Made by a program: the position numbers and the translations under genes
Notes under the pieces: model-generated
Databases searched by the model: none
The model's input: only the letters and a program-made list of their open reading frames with translations
Told to the model about the DNA's origin: nothing
NCBI GenBank assembly: GCA_025370055.1
Contig: CP073041.1
Coordinates: forward strand, 1,674,001-1,738,000
DNA: 64,000 bases
Direction: 5' to 3'
DNA from: Woronichinia naegeliana WA131
Lineage (GTDB): Bacteria; Cyanobacteriota; Cyanobacteriia; Cyanobacteriales; Microcystaceae
In this document: positions 46,709 through 58,200 of the stretch, one piece after another
Layout: every line of letters begins with the position of its first letter
How positions within the stretch are numbered: the stretch's first letter is position 1

Positions 46709-47979
46709 GGGAGCATCTCACCTTTGCAATAAGTAGAAATACTTAATGAGGTAAATGAAAGAGTCAAAAAAGGTAATCATTTAAATAGGAACAGCGATGA
46801 CGAAGGACTTGTGGTACATTGTCAGAATTCCAACTCGCACCAGTAATTTTAAGACGATGACCAATTTGTTTAACTTGAGATTCGACAGAGCCAGAGCCAA
46901 TAGAAATGCCCTCTGCCTGCAAATAACCATAATTGACAATCCGATGTTTATGCTTGTTTAAATAAATGATAAAATTCTCAGCTTGAGGCTCTGACCATCC
47001 CTCAAAACAGGAGATAGCGGCATCCACTTCACCCGTCCAAAGAAAAGACTTGACCTCCTCAATTCGCTGGAATGACCCCCCAACTTTATAGAGGTTTTCA
47101 ATTAAGTGATACCAGTCCAAAATTTCAATTCGCTCATGTTTCTGTCCCTATCTCACGAAATAAGTTCCAGATACCATCATGTCCATCTCCCAAACAAATT
47201 AAAGGCTTAGCCAAAATTTGAGAATTAACCAAATCTAATAAAGCCGAGTTATCTTGAAAAAAGGCAGCTACCCCCAATTGATGAAAACTGACTCCTTTAT
47301 AATCACGCCAAATTAAGGGTTCTCCCTTGGGAGTTCTGAGTCGTACCTTCCCACCATCTATGCTAATTTCTTCGACTTCTGTGTTAGAGGGTAATTCTTC
47401 AAAATGATAGCGATGTACAAGGCGTTGTTGCGTACTGTGAGAAACAGCAATTCCCGTCAATGATTGGATTTTCTTAGCTGCTTTTTCATAAGACTCATCG
47501 CCACTCAGTAGCAAACAGTTCTTCTCTAACATTGGACTCATCTGAGTTCGAGGCTTTAGTTCTAATTTCTTCGCTTGTTTTTCTGTAATGGGCAATTCCC
47601 CCAAAATACTTTTTACTGTTCGTATCCGACCTGTGGTTTCCTCGGTACTTGTTTTGACAAAAAAATACCTATTTCTGGGTTGACATACTGAATCATTAAG
47701 TCTCTGACAGTCTCCTCTATTTCGCCCAAATTATTAAATGTTTTAACTTGAGATTGTTGATAGAGACATTCTCCCAACTCTTGACATAACTCTTGAATCC
47801 TTTTTTCATTTTCTGATAACACTGATAACATGAGATTGTTCCTCAATTGGGATAGATTTTGGAAAGTGGGTCTCGACTATTATACTCTCATTTCTTTTTT
47901 TGATAAAGTTCGATAAAGTTCAAAGTCTTATTTTTCTGCCCATAAGTATTAATATTTATTGCATAAGTGAGATGCTCCC
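46709..47979 (-). mobile_element. ISKra4-like element (type A), near-complete copy
   Basis: 1271 bp with ends GGGAGCATCTCAC in inverted orientation. Transposase pieces on the minus strand: 47846-47613 (N-terminal), 47604-47134 and 47120-46764. They lie in different frames, so two frameshifts break the gene. Residue landmarks are EISIDGGKVRLRT, CLGDGHDGIWN, DWYHLIENLYKVGG and GSGSVESQVKQ. A truncated copy lies at 24494-25397. Confidence 0.82.
46764..47846 (-). pseudogene. ISKra4-like transposase (type A), frameshifted
   Basis: Comparison with the type B protein next door (RERTVDSIIGKVKITEKQAKK against RIRTVKSILGELPITEKQAKK) puts the first frameshift near 47620. The second lies between 47134 and 47120, after the GDGHDGIWN motif. 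The truncated copy shares the second shift, so it was inherited or is a translational shift site. Confidence 0.78.
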
Positions 47980-47985
47980 AATCTC

Positions 47986-49166
47986 GGGAGCATCCCAGAT
48001 TTGCAATGAGTAAAAGTACTCAGGCAATAGCTTCATTGAGATAAGCACAGCGTAATCTCAATATTTGAGGAACGTTTTCTGACTTCCAACAAGCCCCTGC
48101 TATTTGTATTCTCTTGCCAATTTGTTTGATTTTTGACTCTACACTTCCTGAGCCAATGCAGATACCTAAGTCTTGATAGAGTCCATAATCTGGCATTCTG
48201 CTTTCATGTTTCTTCATATAATTGATGAAGTTAATTGCTTCCTTTTGTTTTGAACCGTTCAATTCTTTAATTGCTGAATCTTGCTCCCCTTGCCATAAGT
48301 ACGTCTCTATTTGCCTCTTTACCTTTTTTGAAACTTTCACTTTATGGATATTTTCCACCAAGTGATACCAATCCAATACTTCCCTTCTTTCGTCTTTATC
48401 CCTTATCTTTTCTATCAGATTCCAAATCCCATCATGTCCATCTCCTAAGCAAGTTACTACTCTCGCTAATGGTTGATTATTTGTCCAAGCGATTAATTCT
48501 TCCTGCGCTTGAAAAAATGCCGCACATACCTGACCATGTAAGCTTACTGCTTTATAATTTTTCCAGATACTTTCTTCGCCTACGCTCGTTCGTATTCTTA
48601 CTGTTCCGCCATCTATGCTTAGACTTTCTATTTTCCTTGAGCTTCTTGAAATTCATACCCTAATGCTAATCGGTGTTGACTGCTTTTTGAGATGGACATT
48701 CCCGTCGTCATCTTGATTGTTTTTTCTCCTCTCTCAAATGACTCACAGGCTACAATATTTAAGCAGCATTTTTCTAAATAAGGACTCACTTGTTTATTTT
48801 TTTCTAACCCTAGCTTTTTCGCCTGTTTTTCTGTAATTTTTACTTTTCCGATAATACTGTCCACTGTTCTTTCTCTTCCTGCTTTTGTTCCTGTTGCTGT
48901 TTCACAAAAAAAACGGCCAATAGCTGGACTTACGACCGTCAACATTTGCTCTCGTACCGCTAGTTCTATACTTTCAAAGCTTTTCAAGTCTTCTTTTTGC
49001 GTATTTCTGACCATGATTTCTGCGATAGCTTTGAGATGGTCGTCTAATTTTTGCTTATCTTCAACGTTCATTTTTTGTACTCCAATTTTTATAACTTTTT
49101 AGATTATCCCCTTTTCCCTTCTTTGTAACTAAGCATTTATACTTACTGCAAATTTGGGATGCTCCC
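47986..49166 (-). mobile_element. ISKra4-like element (type B)
   Basis: 1181 bp with ends GGGAGCATCCCAGATTTGCAA in near-perfect inverted orientation. It starts only six bases after the type A element. The ends of the two types are clearly related (GGGAGCATC). Confidence 0.82.
48020..49071 (-). pseudogene. ISKra4-like transposase (type B), disrupted
   Basis: The N-terminal 147 residues (49071-48628: KITEKQAKKLGLEKNK, SISKSSQHRLALGYEF) and the C-terminal 118 residues (48376-48020: DWYHLVENIHKVKVS, CIGSGSVESKIKQIGKR) are open. The region between, with the first-Asp motif ESLSIDGGTVRIRT and the LGDGHDGIWN block, is readable but out of frame. At least one shift near 48630 breaks it. Confidence 0.75.
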
Positions 49167-49167
49167 A

Positions 49168-49305
49168 GAATATATTGCAAATAAATTATTCAAATCAATT
49201 GAAGAATTAGAATCTCTCATCCATAAACTTCTTAATGAAGGTGGATTGACAATATGTTGGGGACGTAAAATCAAAAACAAGGGCTCAAGTATTATTGCAA
49301 GTTAA
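49168..49305 (+). pseudogene. IS630-type transposase C-terminal remnant
   Basis: Encodes EYIANKLFKSIEELESLIHK, LLNEGGLTICWGRKIKNKGS and SIIAS then stop, a C-terminus common in IS630-like transposases of cyanobacteria. Cut on the left by the type B element and followed by the truncated ISKra4 copy. Confidence 0.6.
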
Positions 49306-50558
49306 ACTGATGACAGCTTACCAAAGCTCGTAGGCTCAAAATAATTCCTGCTCCTTTTTCCTTCCATCGCATCCCTGAACAACATAATCGTTGTTTGACC
49401 AACGTCTTACAAGCTGCTTCCGTAACACCTGAACCAATCGGATACTTTTTCTCTATGTATTCAGCATAATCCATTTGATGCTGATGATTCTCGTAATAAG
49501 TAATCGCTGCTTGTAGTTTCTCGGTAAGATTCTTAGAATGACTTTTTTCTTCTTTGACTTCTTTCATCAGATTTAGCAGTTCTCCTGCTTTTCCTTTTTC
49601 ATGCTTGAGTTCTCGACAATTTTCAGTCAACCATTCTTTTTGTTTTGACACGGTATTCGGATGCAACGCTTCTGCCAAGGCACCTAAGTAACCAGAGGCA
49701 TGATAGAAATCTAATATCTGTTCTTCCGTTTGCTTTTCTAAAAACTTCCAATTTGATTCTGCCCCGTCTGCTATCCCGACCAATGTTGCCTCTGGATAAC
49801 GGTTTTTCGCTCGCTCAATTTCTCTTTCTAATCTTTCTAGAAAACTCTTTTTTCCATACTCTGGTGCCGCACCTAGATAGATTGTATGTTGACGTTCGCC
49901 TTCACTATCGTATAGGGAAACGGTTCCCACCATTGCTTCACGGTAGCCATCCTCACACATCAGCATACAGGTTCCATCTAATCCTATTCCCACTGTTGCA
50001 ATTTGGCTATCCTCCTTGGGCGGGGCATAACTCCACGCTTCTTCTTTTGCCTGTACCACACTTCCTACTGCTTCACTCAATCTTTGGATATAGGATAGCG
50101 CTACTTTTCTACCATGATTTTCTAATAAATCATTTTTCACCTCTTTGCCTGCCATCCCTGACATTTTTGAGGATACCTGTTTTGCCAATAATGGCGTTGA
50201 TGTTATGATTATCCTTGCTTCTCTTTCTAAGGGGCAATACGTTTTTCCTCAAAGGTGAACGCTGATATACATGACGATTCACTATAACCTCACCATAAGG
50301 TGTTTGATATTCTTTCGGTTGCTCTCCCTTACTCTTCCAGATTTCTTCACCGATTTTTAAGGGTGAACCATCTGTATCTAAATATTTCAAGGCTTCTTTG
50401 CTGGCGATGCAACCTACTTCGTTTAAGCCTTTTTGAATATTTATTTCTGTATCCAACATTGAACGACTGAGTTCTAATGTTAGTTCTATTTTTATCTTTG
50501 AACCCTCTACATTAATTAGTTTTGCTGTCATCATTGTTTCCTCTTTGTCACTTTTCAT
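49292..50558 (-). pseudogene. ISKra4-type transposase, two frames, C-terminally truncated
   Basis: Frame one 50558-50130 and frame two 50188-49292 repeat the split seen in copy 1. The last residues SCHQFNLQ are foreign and replace LTKERWSQFWAKL. One substitution (Ile for Leu in AEYIEKK) separates the copies. Confidence 0.85.
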
Positions 50559-50605
50559 CCCATGTTAACACTTTTCTTTTCCTTCATCAACTAAAGGTCA
50601 CACCC
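49319..50605 (-). mobile_element. ISKra4-type element, copy 2, 3'-truncated
   Basis: Near-identical to 6626-8017 from the right end (GGGTGTGACCTTTAGTT at 50605) down to about 49319, where about 110 bp of the transposase 3' end and the left terminal repeat are missing. It cannot move by itself. Confidence 0.88.
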
Positions 50606-50858
50606 GTCACAACTTAGAACATGAGTTTTGGTGTAAGATGTAAGTATTTATTCGCGCTCCAGATTTAGGCTTTCTGAAACCCTTATACAGTAAGGCTCGA
50701 TTTTGTATCTCTGACCCAGCGCGAAAGATTCGTGACACTAACGATTGATGACACGCCCTAGGGAAATGGAAAAATCAAGGCACTTTTGACTCTCCTATTG
50801 CAATCAGAACTCAGTTATAGTTAAAGATACATAACTTAACATTGCGACTCAGGCAACC

Positions 50859-51494
50859 ATGATATCATCGCTTGCAATTCGGGAACTTCCCCTTTTTCCG
50901 CTACCTGAAGTAGTGCTTTTCCCTAACAGACCGTTACCGTTGCACGTCTTTGAGTTCCGTTATCGCATGATGATGAACACAATATTAGAGGATGATCGCC
51001 GTTTTGGAGTATTGATGGTCGATCCCACCAATGGGGAAATTGCCAAGGTCGGCTGTTGTGCAGAAGTTTTGCGCTACCAACGTTTACCCGATGACCGTTT
51101 GAAGGTATTAACGGTGGGTCAACAACGTTTTAGGGTGCTGGAATATCTACGGGATAAACCCTATCGAGTCGCCCTAGTGGAATGGATTGAAGATAAACCG
51201 ACTCAACAGGATCTGCGCCCCTTGGCCAAAGAAGTGGATCGCCTTTTAAATGATGTTGTTCGTCTTTCGGCTAAGTTAACTGATCAGAGGCTGGAACTAC
51301 CGGATGATGTTCCTGTTTTACCCCTCGAATTATCCTACTGGGTAGCGGGGAATCTCTATGGTGTCGCCAGTGAGCAACAGGATCTGCTCGAATTACAAGA
51401 TACTGCCGATCGCCTACAACGGGAAGCCGAAATTTTAATTTCCACCCGTAGCCATCTCGCGGCCCGCACGGCTCTCAAAGATGCTCTTAAATAG
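50859..51494 (+). CDS. Lon N-terminal (substrate-binding) domain protein
   Basis: 211 residues. The PUA-like LON domain begins LPLFPLPEVVLFPNRPLPLH and VFEFRYRMMMNTILEDDRRF, then a helical bundle, with no AAA+ or protease part. Stand-alone LON-substrate-binding proteins are common in cyanobacteria and plants; a role in binding unfolded protein or regulating proteolysis is only guessed. It marks the return to host chromosome after the IS region. Confidence 0.88.
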   Translation: MISSLAIRELPLFPLPEVVLFPNRPLPLHVFEFRYRMMMNTILEDDRRFGVLMVDPTNGEIAKVGCCAEVLRYQRLPDDRLKVLTVGQQRFRVLEYLRDKPYRVALVEWIEDKPTQQDLRPLAKEVDRLLNDVVRLSAKLTDQRLELPDDVPVLPLELSYWVAGNLYGVASEQQDLLELQDTADRLQREAEILISTRSHLAARTALKDALK

Positions 51495-51498
51495 CGGT

Positions 51499-51785
51499 TT
51501 AAAACCCTGAACCCTCAACGCTTCCCCAAATTTTAATGAGTTTGTCCTGACTACCCGTAACAATTTTTTGACCGTCCGTCGTCATGGCCATTGACCAGAT
51601 ACGTCCACTATGACCGCGCAGAATTTGGAAACAGGTTCCGGTGTTTCTATCCCAACGTCGAACGGTTTCATCCCAACTAGCCGTTACAACGGTCTGATTA
51701 TCAGGGGTAATGGCAATTCCCGTAATTTCTTTACTGTGGCCCCCATGGCAAACGCATCTAAATTCTAGACTCCTTATCTGATAAC
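51499..51785 (-). pseudogene. WD40 repeat protein, C-terminal remnant
   Basis: About 90 codons with one full and one partial WD40 blade (HSKEITGIAITPDNQTVVTA, SWDETVRRWD; GHSGRIWSMAMTTDGQKIVT, GSQDKLIKIW). The upstream part is cut at the MITE starting at 51786. Blades like these end many NB-ARC or kinase-WD40 proteins. Convergent with the LON-domain gene, four bases apart. Confidence 0.75.
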
Positions 51786-52050
51786 CCACATTCCGTACTT
51801 GGCAACAAGAATTTTAATTAATACGAACAAGTCTAGATTAGCAAAAGTGCTTCCCCACAAAGGTTTCAGGAATCACAATCTGCTGAGCAACAAAAGTACA
51901 CCTCTTTATGCAGCACAAAAACACTGATAAACGCACTACTATAGTCTTTCCTTCTCCGTCTATATCTAGTGTTGTGATGGCTAATGATACCTGCATATAG
52001 CGTGTAAATTTTAAATTATTTATTTTCTTCTAATTGGTACGGAATATGGG
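51786..52050. mobile_element. 265-bp MITE (CCACATTCCGTAC family), copy 1
   Basis: Ends CCACATTCCGTACTT and (inverted) CCCATATTCCGTACC. Copy 2 at 52273-52537 has the same length and near-identical sequence in the same orientation. Its right neighbour (52050-52084) is an end of the CAGCAATTC MITE family. Confidence 0.75.
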
Positions 52051-52272
52051 CTGAAACCCTTGCTACAGCGCAAATTTAGAATTGCTGGGCGACTGTGGAG
52101 CAACACACTCTTGTGATTAGATGCAAGTGCGTTCTGGCGAAAAACTTTTAGCACTGGTTCGCAAGCAAAATAAGCATCCAAAATTACATAGCTCCCTGCC
52201 TCCGCGTAAGTAACGCAAAGGTCAGCCATTTTTGTGACCAGGCTCGTCTTCACCTTTTTGTTGCCTTTTACC

Positions 52273-52537
52273 CCACATTCCGTACTTGGCAACAAGAATT
52301 TTAATTAATACGAACAAGTCTAGATTAGCAAAAGTGCTTCCCCACAAAGGTTTCAGGAATCACAATCTGCTGATCAACAAAAGTACGCCTCTTTATGCAG
52401 CACAAAAGCACTGATAAACGCACTACTATAGTCTTTCCTTCTCCGTCTATATCTAGTGTTATGATGGCTAATGATGCCTGCATATAGCGTGTAAATTTTA
52501 AATTATTTATTTTCCTCTAATTAGTACGGAGTACAGG
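52273..52537. mobile_element. 265-bp MITE (CCACATTCCGTAC family), copy 2
   Basis: Flanked by TTTTACC on both sides; removing it and one flank rejoins the transposase sequence TTTTACCTCCCCCTTCT. Non-coding. Confidence 0.85.
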
Positions 52538-52556
52538 TTTTACCTCCCCCTTCTGG

Positions 52557-52733
52557 GTAGGGCTGATTCATTCTCTGGTTTGATTCCTTTTTTGTCTCTC
52601 TTCAATCGCTTATGGGGTAAGCAAAGTAAGGTATTTTTAAAAATTTTCAGATATTTATTCTGAGAAATCGCCTTAAAACCTTGCCAGATAAGGATTTGAT
52701 TGATTGAGATTTGTTAGAATGAAACAGCCCTAC
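52557..52733. mobile_element. 177-bp MITE (GTAGGGCTG ends)
   Basis: Ends GTAGGGCTGATTCATTCT and (inverted) GTAGGGCTGTTTCATTCT, flanked by CCCTTCTGG on both sides (9 bp). Non-coding and AT-rich. Confidence 0.82.
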
Positions 52734-53368
52734 CCCTTCTGGGTTGGTTTGGACTTGATGCCATCGTCTAGCCGTAAAACTAAGGGCAATGCAAAGCAGA
52801 CTTTCCCTACTCCCACTAAAATACTCAAGGCATTGAAGTAATGACCCCTTATCCATTCTGGCTTGGACACATCTTCCGATTCTTGGTGTAGTCGTTTTAC
52901 ACCTGGCATCTTACGTCCTTCTTTCCCCACTTTGATGCCATCGCCCACATACACCCGTTTCCCCTTAATTCTGTATAGACTTTCATGCTGACTTAGCCAC
53001 TTTGACCATTGCAAAGTTAGTCCTTCGACCCTAAACGCCTTGGAATCAAACCAATGTAGAGCCTGATTGTAGTAGCTCTCTGTTCAGCCAATGGCATTGA
53101 CATAGCTGGTGATTGCGCTGGGTTGGCTGTTGAGCACTACTCCCCAGACCAACAGAATAAACCATTGGAACGTTGCTTCTCGGCTAAAGGCTGGACGGAG
53201 ATTATCGAGGATTTGCTCTAGTCGCTGACATAGTTGCATAATTGATAGATAGCACTGGCTATCGATTTTCTTATATCAGCCAGTTTCGGACATAACGGCA
53301 CTCTTTTGTATCGGATGTCCGATTTTCTTTTCTCCACTTACCCGCATCGAGAACTTCCCACTGTCCAG

Positions 53369-53831
53369 TTATGATAATAGTTTAAGATAAATGTGCAACG
53401 CTTACATTATGTATTACAACACTGATAACGGGTCTTTTCTTCGGCTGAAAATCCATGTCCCCTAATATTTGTGCTTTAACAGCTTGGACAAACAATCACG
53501 CTGAATAGCATGGCACAATGAATTTTGAGCGTTACATTTATCTATTATTACTCATTCCACAGATTTAGAACATCACCAAAATGCTTCTGCTTATTTTATT
53601 GGTTTTTAATAGGAAGAAATTTCGGCGTTGCTGACTTGAGGTATGAATCTCTAAAGATGCAATTTTTAAAACATTGACTCACACTGGTTTCTAGATGTAT
53701 GCAAAATTCTATTTCATACCCTGATTAAGCAACGCCGAAATTTCTAATTACGGCGAATTCTTTTTAATCTTCAGCCATTCTCACACCGCAAATGTCACAA
53801 TAGATCATGTATAAATAACCCTGCATTTACC
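53369..53831. other. Upstream region of alaS
   Basis: No credible gene. It holds AT-rich DNA, a 131-bp MITE at 53615-53745, and about 85 bp between that MITE and the alaS start, in which the promoter should lie. I saw no T-box or other riboswitch. Confidence 0.5.
53615..53745. mobile_element. 131-bp MITE with perfect 18-bp inverted ends
   Basis: AGAAATTTCGGCGTTGCT at 53615 and its exact reverse complement ending at 53745. The target duplication is unclear because of AT-rich flanks. Non-coding. No full element with these ends is in the window. Confidence 0.7.
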
Positions 53832-56465
53832 ATGACTTCTACCCCCAAAGCCCTGAGCGGTAACGAAATTCGCGCCTCATTCCTGAACTTCTTTGCTCAA
53901 CGTCAACACCAAATCCTGCCCAGTGCATCTTTGATTCCTGAAGATCCGACCGTTCTTTTGACGATCGCGGGAATGTTACCCTTTAAGCCAATTTTTTTGG
54001 GGCAAAAAGCCTCTGATTTTCCCCGTGCGACCACTTCCCAAAAATGTATTCGTACTAATGACATCGAAAATGTGGGACGGACAGCGAGACATCATACTTT
54101 CTTTGAAATGTTGGGTAATTTTAGTTTTGGCGATTATTTTAAGGAGCAGGTGATCGCCTGGGCCTGGGAACTTTCCACCCAGGTTTTTAACCTCTCTCCT
54201 AACAATTTAGTGGTCAGTGTTTTTGAAGAAGATGACGAAGCTTTTGCCATTTGGCACGATCAAATCGGTATTCCTGAGCATCGCATTCAACGCATGGGAG
54301 CCGATGATAATTTTTGGGTATCAGGGCCAACGGGGCCCTGCGGGCCTTGCTCAGAAATTTATTATGATTTTCATCCTGAATTAGGTGATAAAACCATTGA
54401 TCTCGAAGATGATAGCCGTTTTATTGAGTTTTATAATTTGGTTTTCATGCAATACAATCGAGATATAGAAGGGAATTTAACACCGTTACAAAATAAAAAT
54501 ATTGATACGGGAATGGGCTTGGAAAGAATGGCTCAAATTCTCCAAAAAGTTCCCAATAATTACGAAACCGATTTAATTTTTCCCATTATTGAAACCGCCG
54601 CCAACATTGCGAAGATTAACTATCAAAAAGCCGATGAGAAAACCAAGATTTCTCTCAAAGTAATTGGCGATCACGTTCGTTCTGTTGTTCACATGATTGC
54701 GGATGGCATTAGTGCTTCTAATATTGGTCGCGGTTACATTTTACGGCGGTTAATTCGTCGCGTGGTACGTCATGGTCGTTTATTAGGCATTGAAGGAGAA
54801 TTTACCTCCCAAGTCGCAGAAACCGCGATTCAATTATCTGAATCTATTTACCCCACTGTTCGGGAACGGGCTGATTTTATTAAACAGGAATTACAACGGG
54901 AAGAATCGGCATTTTTGAAAACCCTAGAGCGGGGCGAAAAGTTATTAGCTGAAATCATTGAAAAAGAGCAAAAACAAATTTCAGGAGTAGATGCTTTTAC
55001 CCTTTATGATACCTTTGGTTTCCCCTTTGAATTAACCCAGGAAATTGCGAAAGAGCAAGGATTAACGGTTGATGAAATTGGCTTCCAAGCGGAGATGAAA
55101 AAGCAACAGGAACGTTCTAAAGCGGCCCATGAAACCATTGATTTAACGGTTCAAGAAAGTTTGGATAAATTGGCAGAGCATATTCATCCCACTGAATTTT
55201 TAGGTTATCAACAATTCCAAACTCTCGCAATTATTAAAGCCGTTTTAATTGAGGGGAAATCTACGGAACAAGCGGAAGCAGGTAACATCATCCAGTTAGT
55301 CTTAGATCAAACTCCTTTCTACGCAGAATCTGGGGGACAAATCGGCGATCGCGGTTATTTAACAGGCGATAATTTAGTCATTCGCATTGAAGATGTCAAG
55401 AAAGAATCAGGCATTTTTATTCATTTTGGTCAGGTTGAACGAGGCATTGTGACGGTCGGGAAAACGGTGACAGCCATGATTGATCGGGCCTGTCGTCGTC
55501 GAGTTCAAGCGAATCATACCGCTACCCATTTATTGCAAGCAGCGTTAAAGAATTTAGTAGATGATTCCATCTCCCAAGCCGGTTCTTTGGTAGATTTTAA
55601 TCGTTTGCGTTTTGACTTCAATTGTCCGCGTTCTATTACTTCTCAAGAATTACAAACAATTGAGGATCAAATTAACACCTGGATCGCCGAAGCTCACGAT
55701 ACAGAAATTGCTGTTTTACCCATCGCCGAAGTTAAAGCGAAAGGGGCGATCGCCATGTTTGGGGAGAAGTATGGAGCCGAAGTTCGAGTGATTGATATTT
55801 CTGGGGTTTCAATGGAATTATGTGGCGGAACCCATGTGCGAAATACGGCTGAAATTGGGCTATTCAAAATCATTTCGGAAACGGGGATTTCTGCGGGAGT
55901 GCGGCGCATTGAAGCGGTGTCTGGCCCCTCAGTTTTAGAATATCTTAATCTACGGGAAAAAGTAGTTAAAGACCTCAGCGATCGCTTTAAAGTTAAGCCT
56001 GAAGAAATTCCAGAACGAATTACCAGTTTACAGCAGGAATTAAAGGCTACGCAAAAGGATTTAGAGGCCGCTAAACAGGAATTAGCTTTGTTAAAATCTG
56101 AGCAGTTATTAGATCAAGCTGAAACCATCGGTAACTTCAAAATTCTGGTAGCAAATTTAGGAGAAGTTGATCCTGAATCTTTAAAAACTGCCGCCGAACG
56201 ATTACAGCAAAAGTTAGGAGAAAGTGCCGTCATTTTAGCCTCTGTACCCGAACCCGATAAGGTCAGTTTAGTGGCAGCTTTTAGCCCGAAAGTGATCAAA
56301 GAAAAGCAATTACAAGCGGGTAAATTTATCGGTGCGATCGCTAAACATTGCGGTGGTGGTGGCGGTGGTCGTCCCAATCTAGCTCAGGCGGGAGGTCGTG
56401 ATCCCAGTCAATTAAAAGCGGCTTTAGAAGCGGCAACCACTCAACTGCGATCACTGTTAGGTTAG
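53832..56465 (+). CDS. alaS: Alanyl-tRNA synthetase
   Basis: 877 residues, full length. Class II core with [20 protein letters not shown] (motif 2 region) and [12 protein letters not shown] (motif 3). The editing domain carries [13 protein letters not shown] (HxxxH) and [10 protein letters not shown] (Cys-x3-His). The C-Ala domain ends with [18 protein letters not shown]. It charges tRNA-Ala and clears mischarged Ser or Gly. An IS4 element is inserted 24 bases after the stop. Confidence 0.98.
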   Translation: MTSTPKALSGNEIRASFLNFFAQRQHQILPSASLIPEDPTVLLTIAGMLPFKPIFLGQKASDFPRATTSQKCIRTNDIENVGRTARHHTFFEMLGNFSFGDYFKEQVIAWAWELSTQVFNLSPNNLVVSVFEEDDEAFAIWHDQIGIPEHRIQRMGADDNFWVSGPTGPCGPCSEIYYDFHPELGDKTIDLEDDSRFIEFYNLVFMQYNRDIEGNLTPLQNKNIDTGMGLERMAQILQKVPNNYETDLIFPIIETAANIAKINYQKADEKTKISLKVIGDHVRSVVHMIADGISASNIGRGYILRRLIRRVVRHGRLLGIEGEFTSQVAETAIQLSESIYPTVRERADFIKQELQREESAFLKTLERGEKLLAEIIEKEQKQISGVDAFTLYDTFGFPFELTQEIAKEQGLTVDEIGFQAEMKKQQERSKAAHETIDLTVQESLDKLAEHIHPTEFLGYQQFQTLAIIKAVLIEGKSTEQAEAGNIIQLVLDQTPFYAESGGQIGDRGYLTGDNLVIRIEDVKKESGIFIHFGQVERGIVTVGKTVTAMIDRACRRRVQANHTATHLLQAALKNLVDDSISQAGSLVDFNRLRFDFNCPRSITSQELQTIEDQINTWIAEAHDTEIAVLPIAEVKAKGAIAMFGEKYGAEVRVIDISGVSMELCGGTHVRNTAEIGLFKIISETGISAGVRRIEAVSGPSVLEYLNLREKVVKDLSDRFKVKPEEIPERITSLQQELKATQKDLEAAKQELALLKSEQLLDQAETIGNFKILVANLGEVDPESLKTAAERLQQKLGESAVILASVPEPDKVSLVAAFSPKVIKEKQLQAGKFIGAIAKHCGGGGGGRPNLAQAGGRDPSQLKAALEAATTQLRSLLG

Positions 56466-56489
56466 GGTTCCTTTTTGGGCGCAAGCCTT

Positions 56490-57938
56490 CATTGGTGTCA
56501 ACTTAAGCCAAAATGCCTACTCACAAAAGATTAGCCTAAAAGCAGGCGGAAGTAAGAGTAGGCTGAAAAAAAGGTTAGTATATAAAAAAGTGAGCAAAAA
56601 ACAAATGGCAAGACAACATCCTCGGAGAAAAGGAAACCCAGACTTACGTCGTAAGACAAATCAGCCAGGGGTAGAAATCCCTGAAATAACAAAAGAGTTG
56701 TTTGAATTACTAGAACCCACAATGTTTACACCATTAAAATATTTACAGGGAACTCATGAGAAAATGATGAGAGATAGGGTGCTAAATTTACCAGTAATGG
56801 TGGCATTAGTGTTAAGTATAGTGTATCGTCAAATAGCGGGTATAAGTGAAGCGGTAAGACTGTTAGAGGAAGAGGGATTGCTATGGGTAGCATCATTAAA
56901 AGTAAGCAAACAGGCAGTATCAAAAAGAATGATGAATGTGCCAGCCGAAATATTTGCAATATTACTAAAAGGAGTGTTAGAAAAAGCAGCCGAAAAAGGG
57001 AAGAAGCTCCAAGTAGGAGAAAAATGGGAAAAAATAAGAGAAAAGTTTAGTGCAGTGTGGATAGCAGATGGCTAAACGCTAGAGCAGATAAGGAAAAATA
57101 TGAAAATAAGTAAAGAAGAAAAGAGTAAATTGGGGGGTAAAATAATGATGGTAGTGGAAGCCTTTACCCAAAGACCCGTTACTTTATGGTACACAGAAAA
57201 TGATAAATCAAATGATAAAATATGGTGTGAAGAATTGGCAGCTAAATTACCAGAAAATGGTTTAATTCTCGTAGATATGGGATTTTTTAGCTTTGTGTGG
57301 TTTGATTTGTTAACAGAAGCTAAAAAGTTTTTTCTAACCAGATTTAGAGCGGGTACATCTTACAAAACCAAACAAGTATTGTCTCAAGGTAGTCATTACA
57401 GAGATGAGATTATCATTATGGGAAATTACCGTTCTAATCCTTGCAAGCATCCGGTGAGATTAGTCTCAGTATTATGGGGAACAATCTGGTATCAGTATTT
57501 AACAAATGTGTTGTCTCCCGAACAACTGTCCGCCGAAGAGGTCTGTGATTTATATCGAAGACGATGGACAATCGAAGAAGCCTTTTTATTAACGAAAAGA
57601 CTTTTAGGACTAGCCTATTTATGGGTAGGGAATAAGAATGGTGTCCAAATCCAGATTATTTGCACTTTGATTTTCTATACGGTCTTAAATCAATTGGTAG
57701 GGGAAGTGGCGATTGCTCTAAATCAACCGAAAGAAAAAATCTCAGTAGAGATGGTGTTTCGGAGTCTATACTATGTAGCGAAGGCTATTGCTAGAGGAGA
57801 AAAGCCTGATACAGTAACCTATCTGGCTGAACGTGCTAAGTTATTTGGTTTGGTCAAAGCTGAGAGAAAGCGACATCGAGAAAAGGCCGCTCTCAATCAA
57901 CAAATTTGGGAACCCATTCCTTTAAGTTGACACGGATG
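56490..57938 (+). mobile_element. IS4-type element, copy A (1449 bp)
   Basis: Ends CATTGGTGTCAACTTAA and (inverted) CATCCGTGTCAACTTAA, flanked by a perfect 9-bp repeat GCAAGCCTT (56481-56489 and 57939-57947). The MITE at 6100-6511 shares the ends and target size. Confidence 0.92.
56590..57930 (+). pseudogene. IS4-type transposase with in-frame TAA
   Basis: From GTG 56590 the frame runs 161 codons to VWIADG, then TAA at 57073-57075 where a Ser codon is expected (ADGS). The same frame continues with TLEQIRKNMKISKEEKSKLG, ILVDMGFFSFVWF (Asp) and YRRRWTIEEAFLLTKR (Y-x2-R-x3-E). A restart at ATG 57100 would lack the first catalytic Asp. Copy B carries the same stop. Confidence 0.85.
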
Positions 57939-58200
57939 GCAAGCCTTGCGCCTCTACAAATAGACATCTCCAAACTAACTGGTCTAATGAATGGTTTTGA
58001 TTGTCTTCGTTTTCTGGTCTATTTGTGGGATGACTTTTGCTACTCCTCTGCTTAAACTAACAAAAGAGAGTGATTATTGATGGGAATAATGAGGAACGAT
58101 TAAGGGGCGATCGCGGTTGTCTTTTTAAGAAGAGTGGATCGCCTATCATAGAATAAGCTTAGTTGTTCCTGTCACTACCCCCCCGTAAACAAAAAAACCT

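Larger units (their letters stand above)
52085..53368 (-). pseudogene. 475-aa-type IS4-like element, copy 4, truncated and MITE-ridden
   Basis: The right end CTGGACAGTGGGAAGTT is at 53368; the left is cut near 52085 at the same region (CSTV) as copy 3. The TGA in place of Leu recurs near 53087. Two MITEs (52273-52537, 52557-52733) are inserted 20 bases apart, in the Lys-rich insert region of the gene. Confidence 0.85.

Noticed and set aside
23000-50600. Possible prophage, genomic island or cas operon
   Set aside because: No integrase, structural phage genes, cas genes or tRNA attachment site were found; all ORFs are transposase-type except one small protein.
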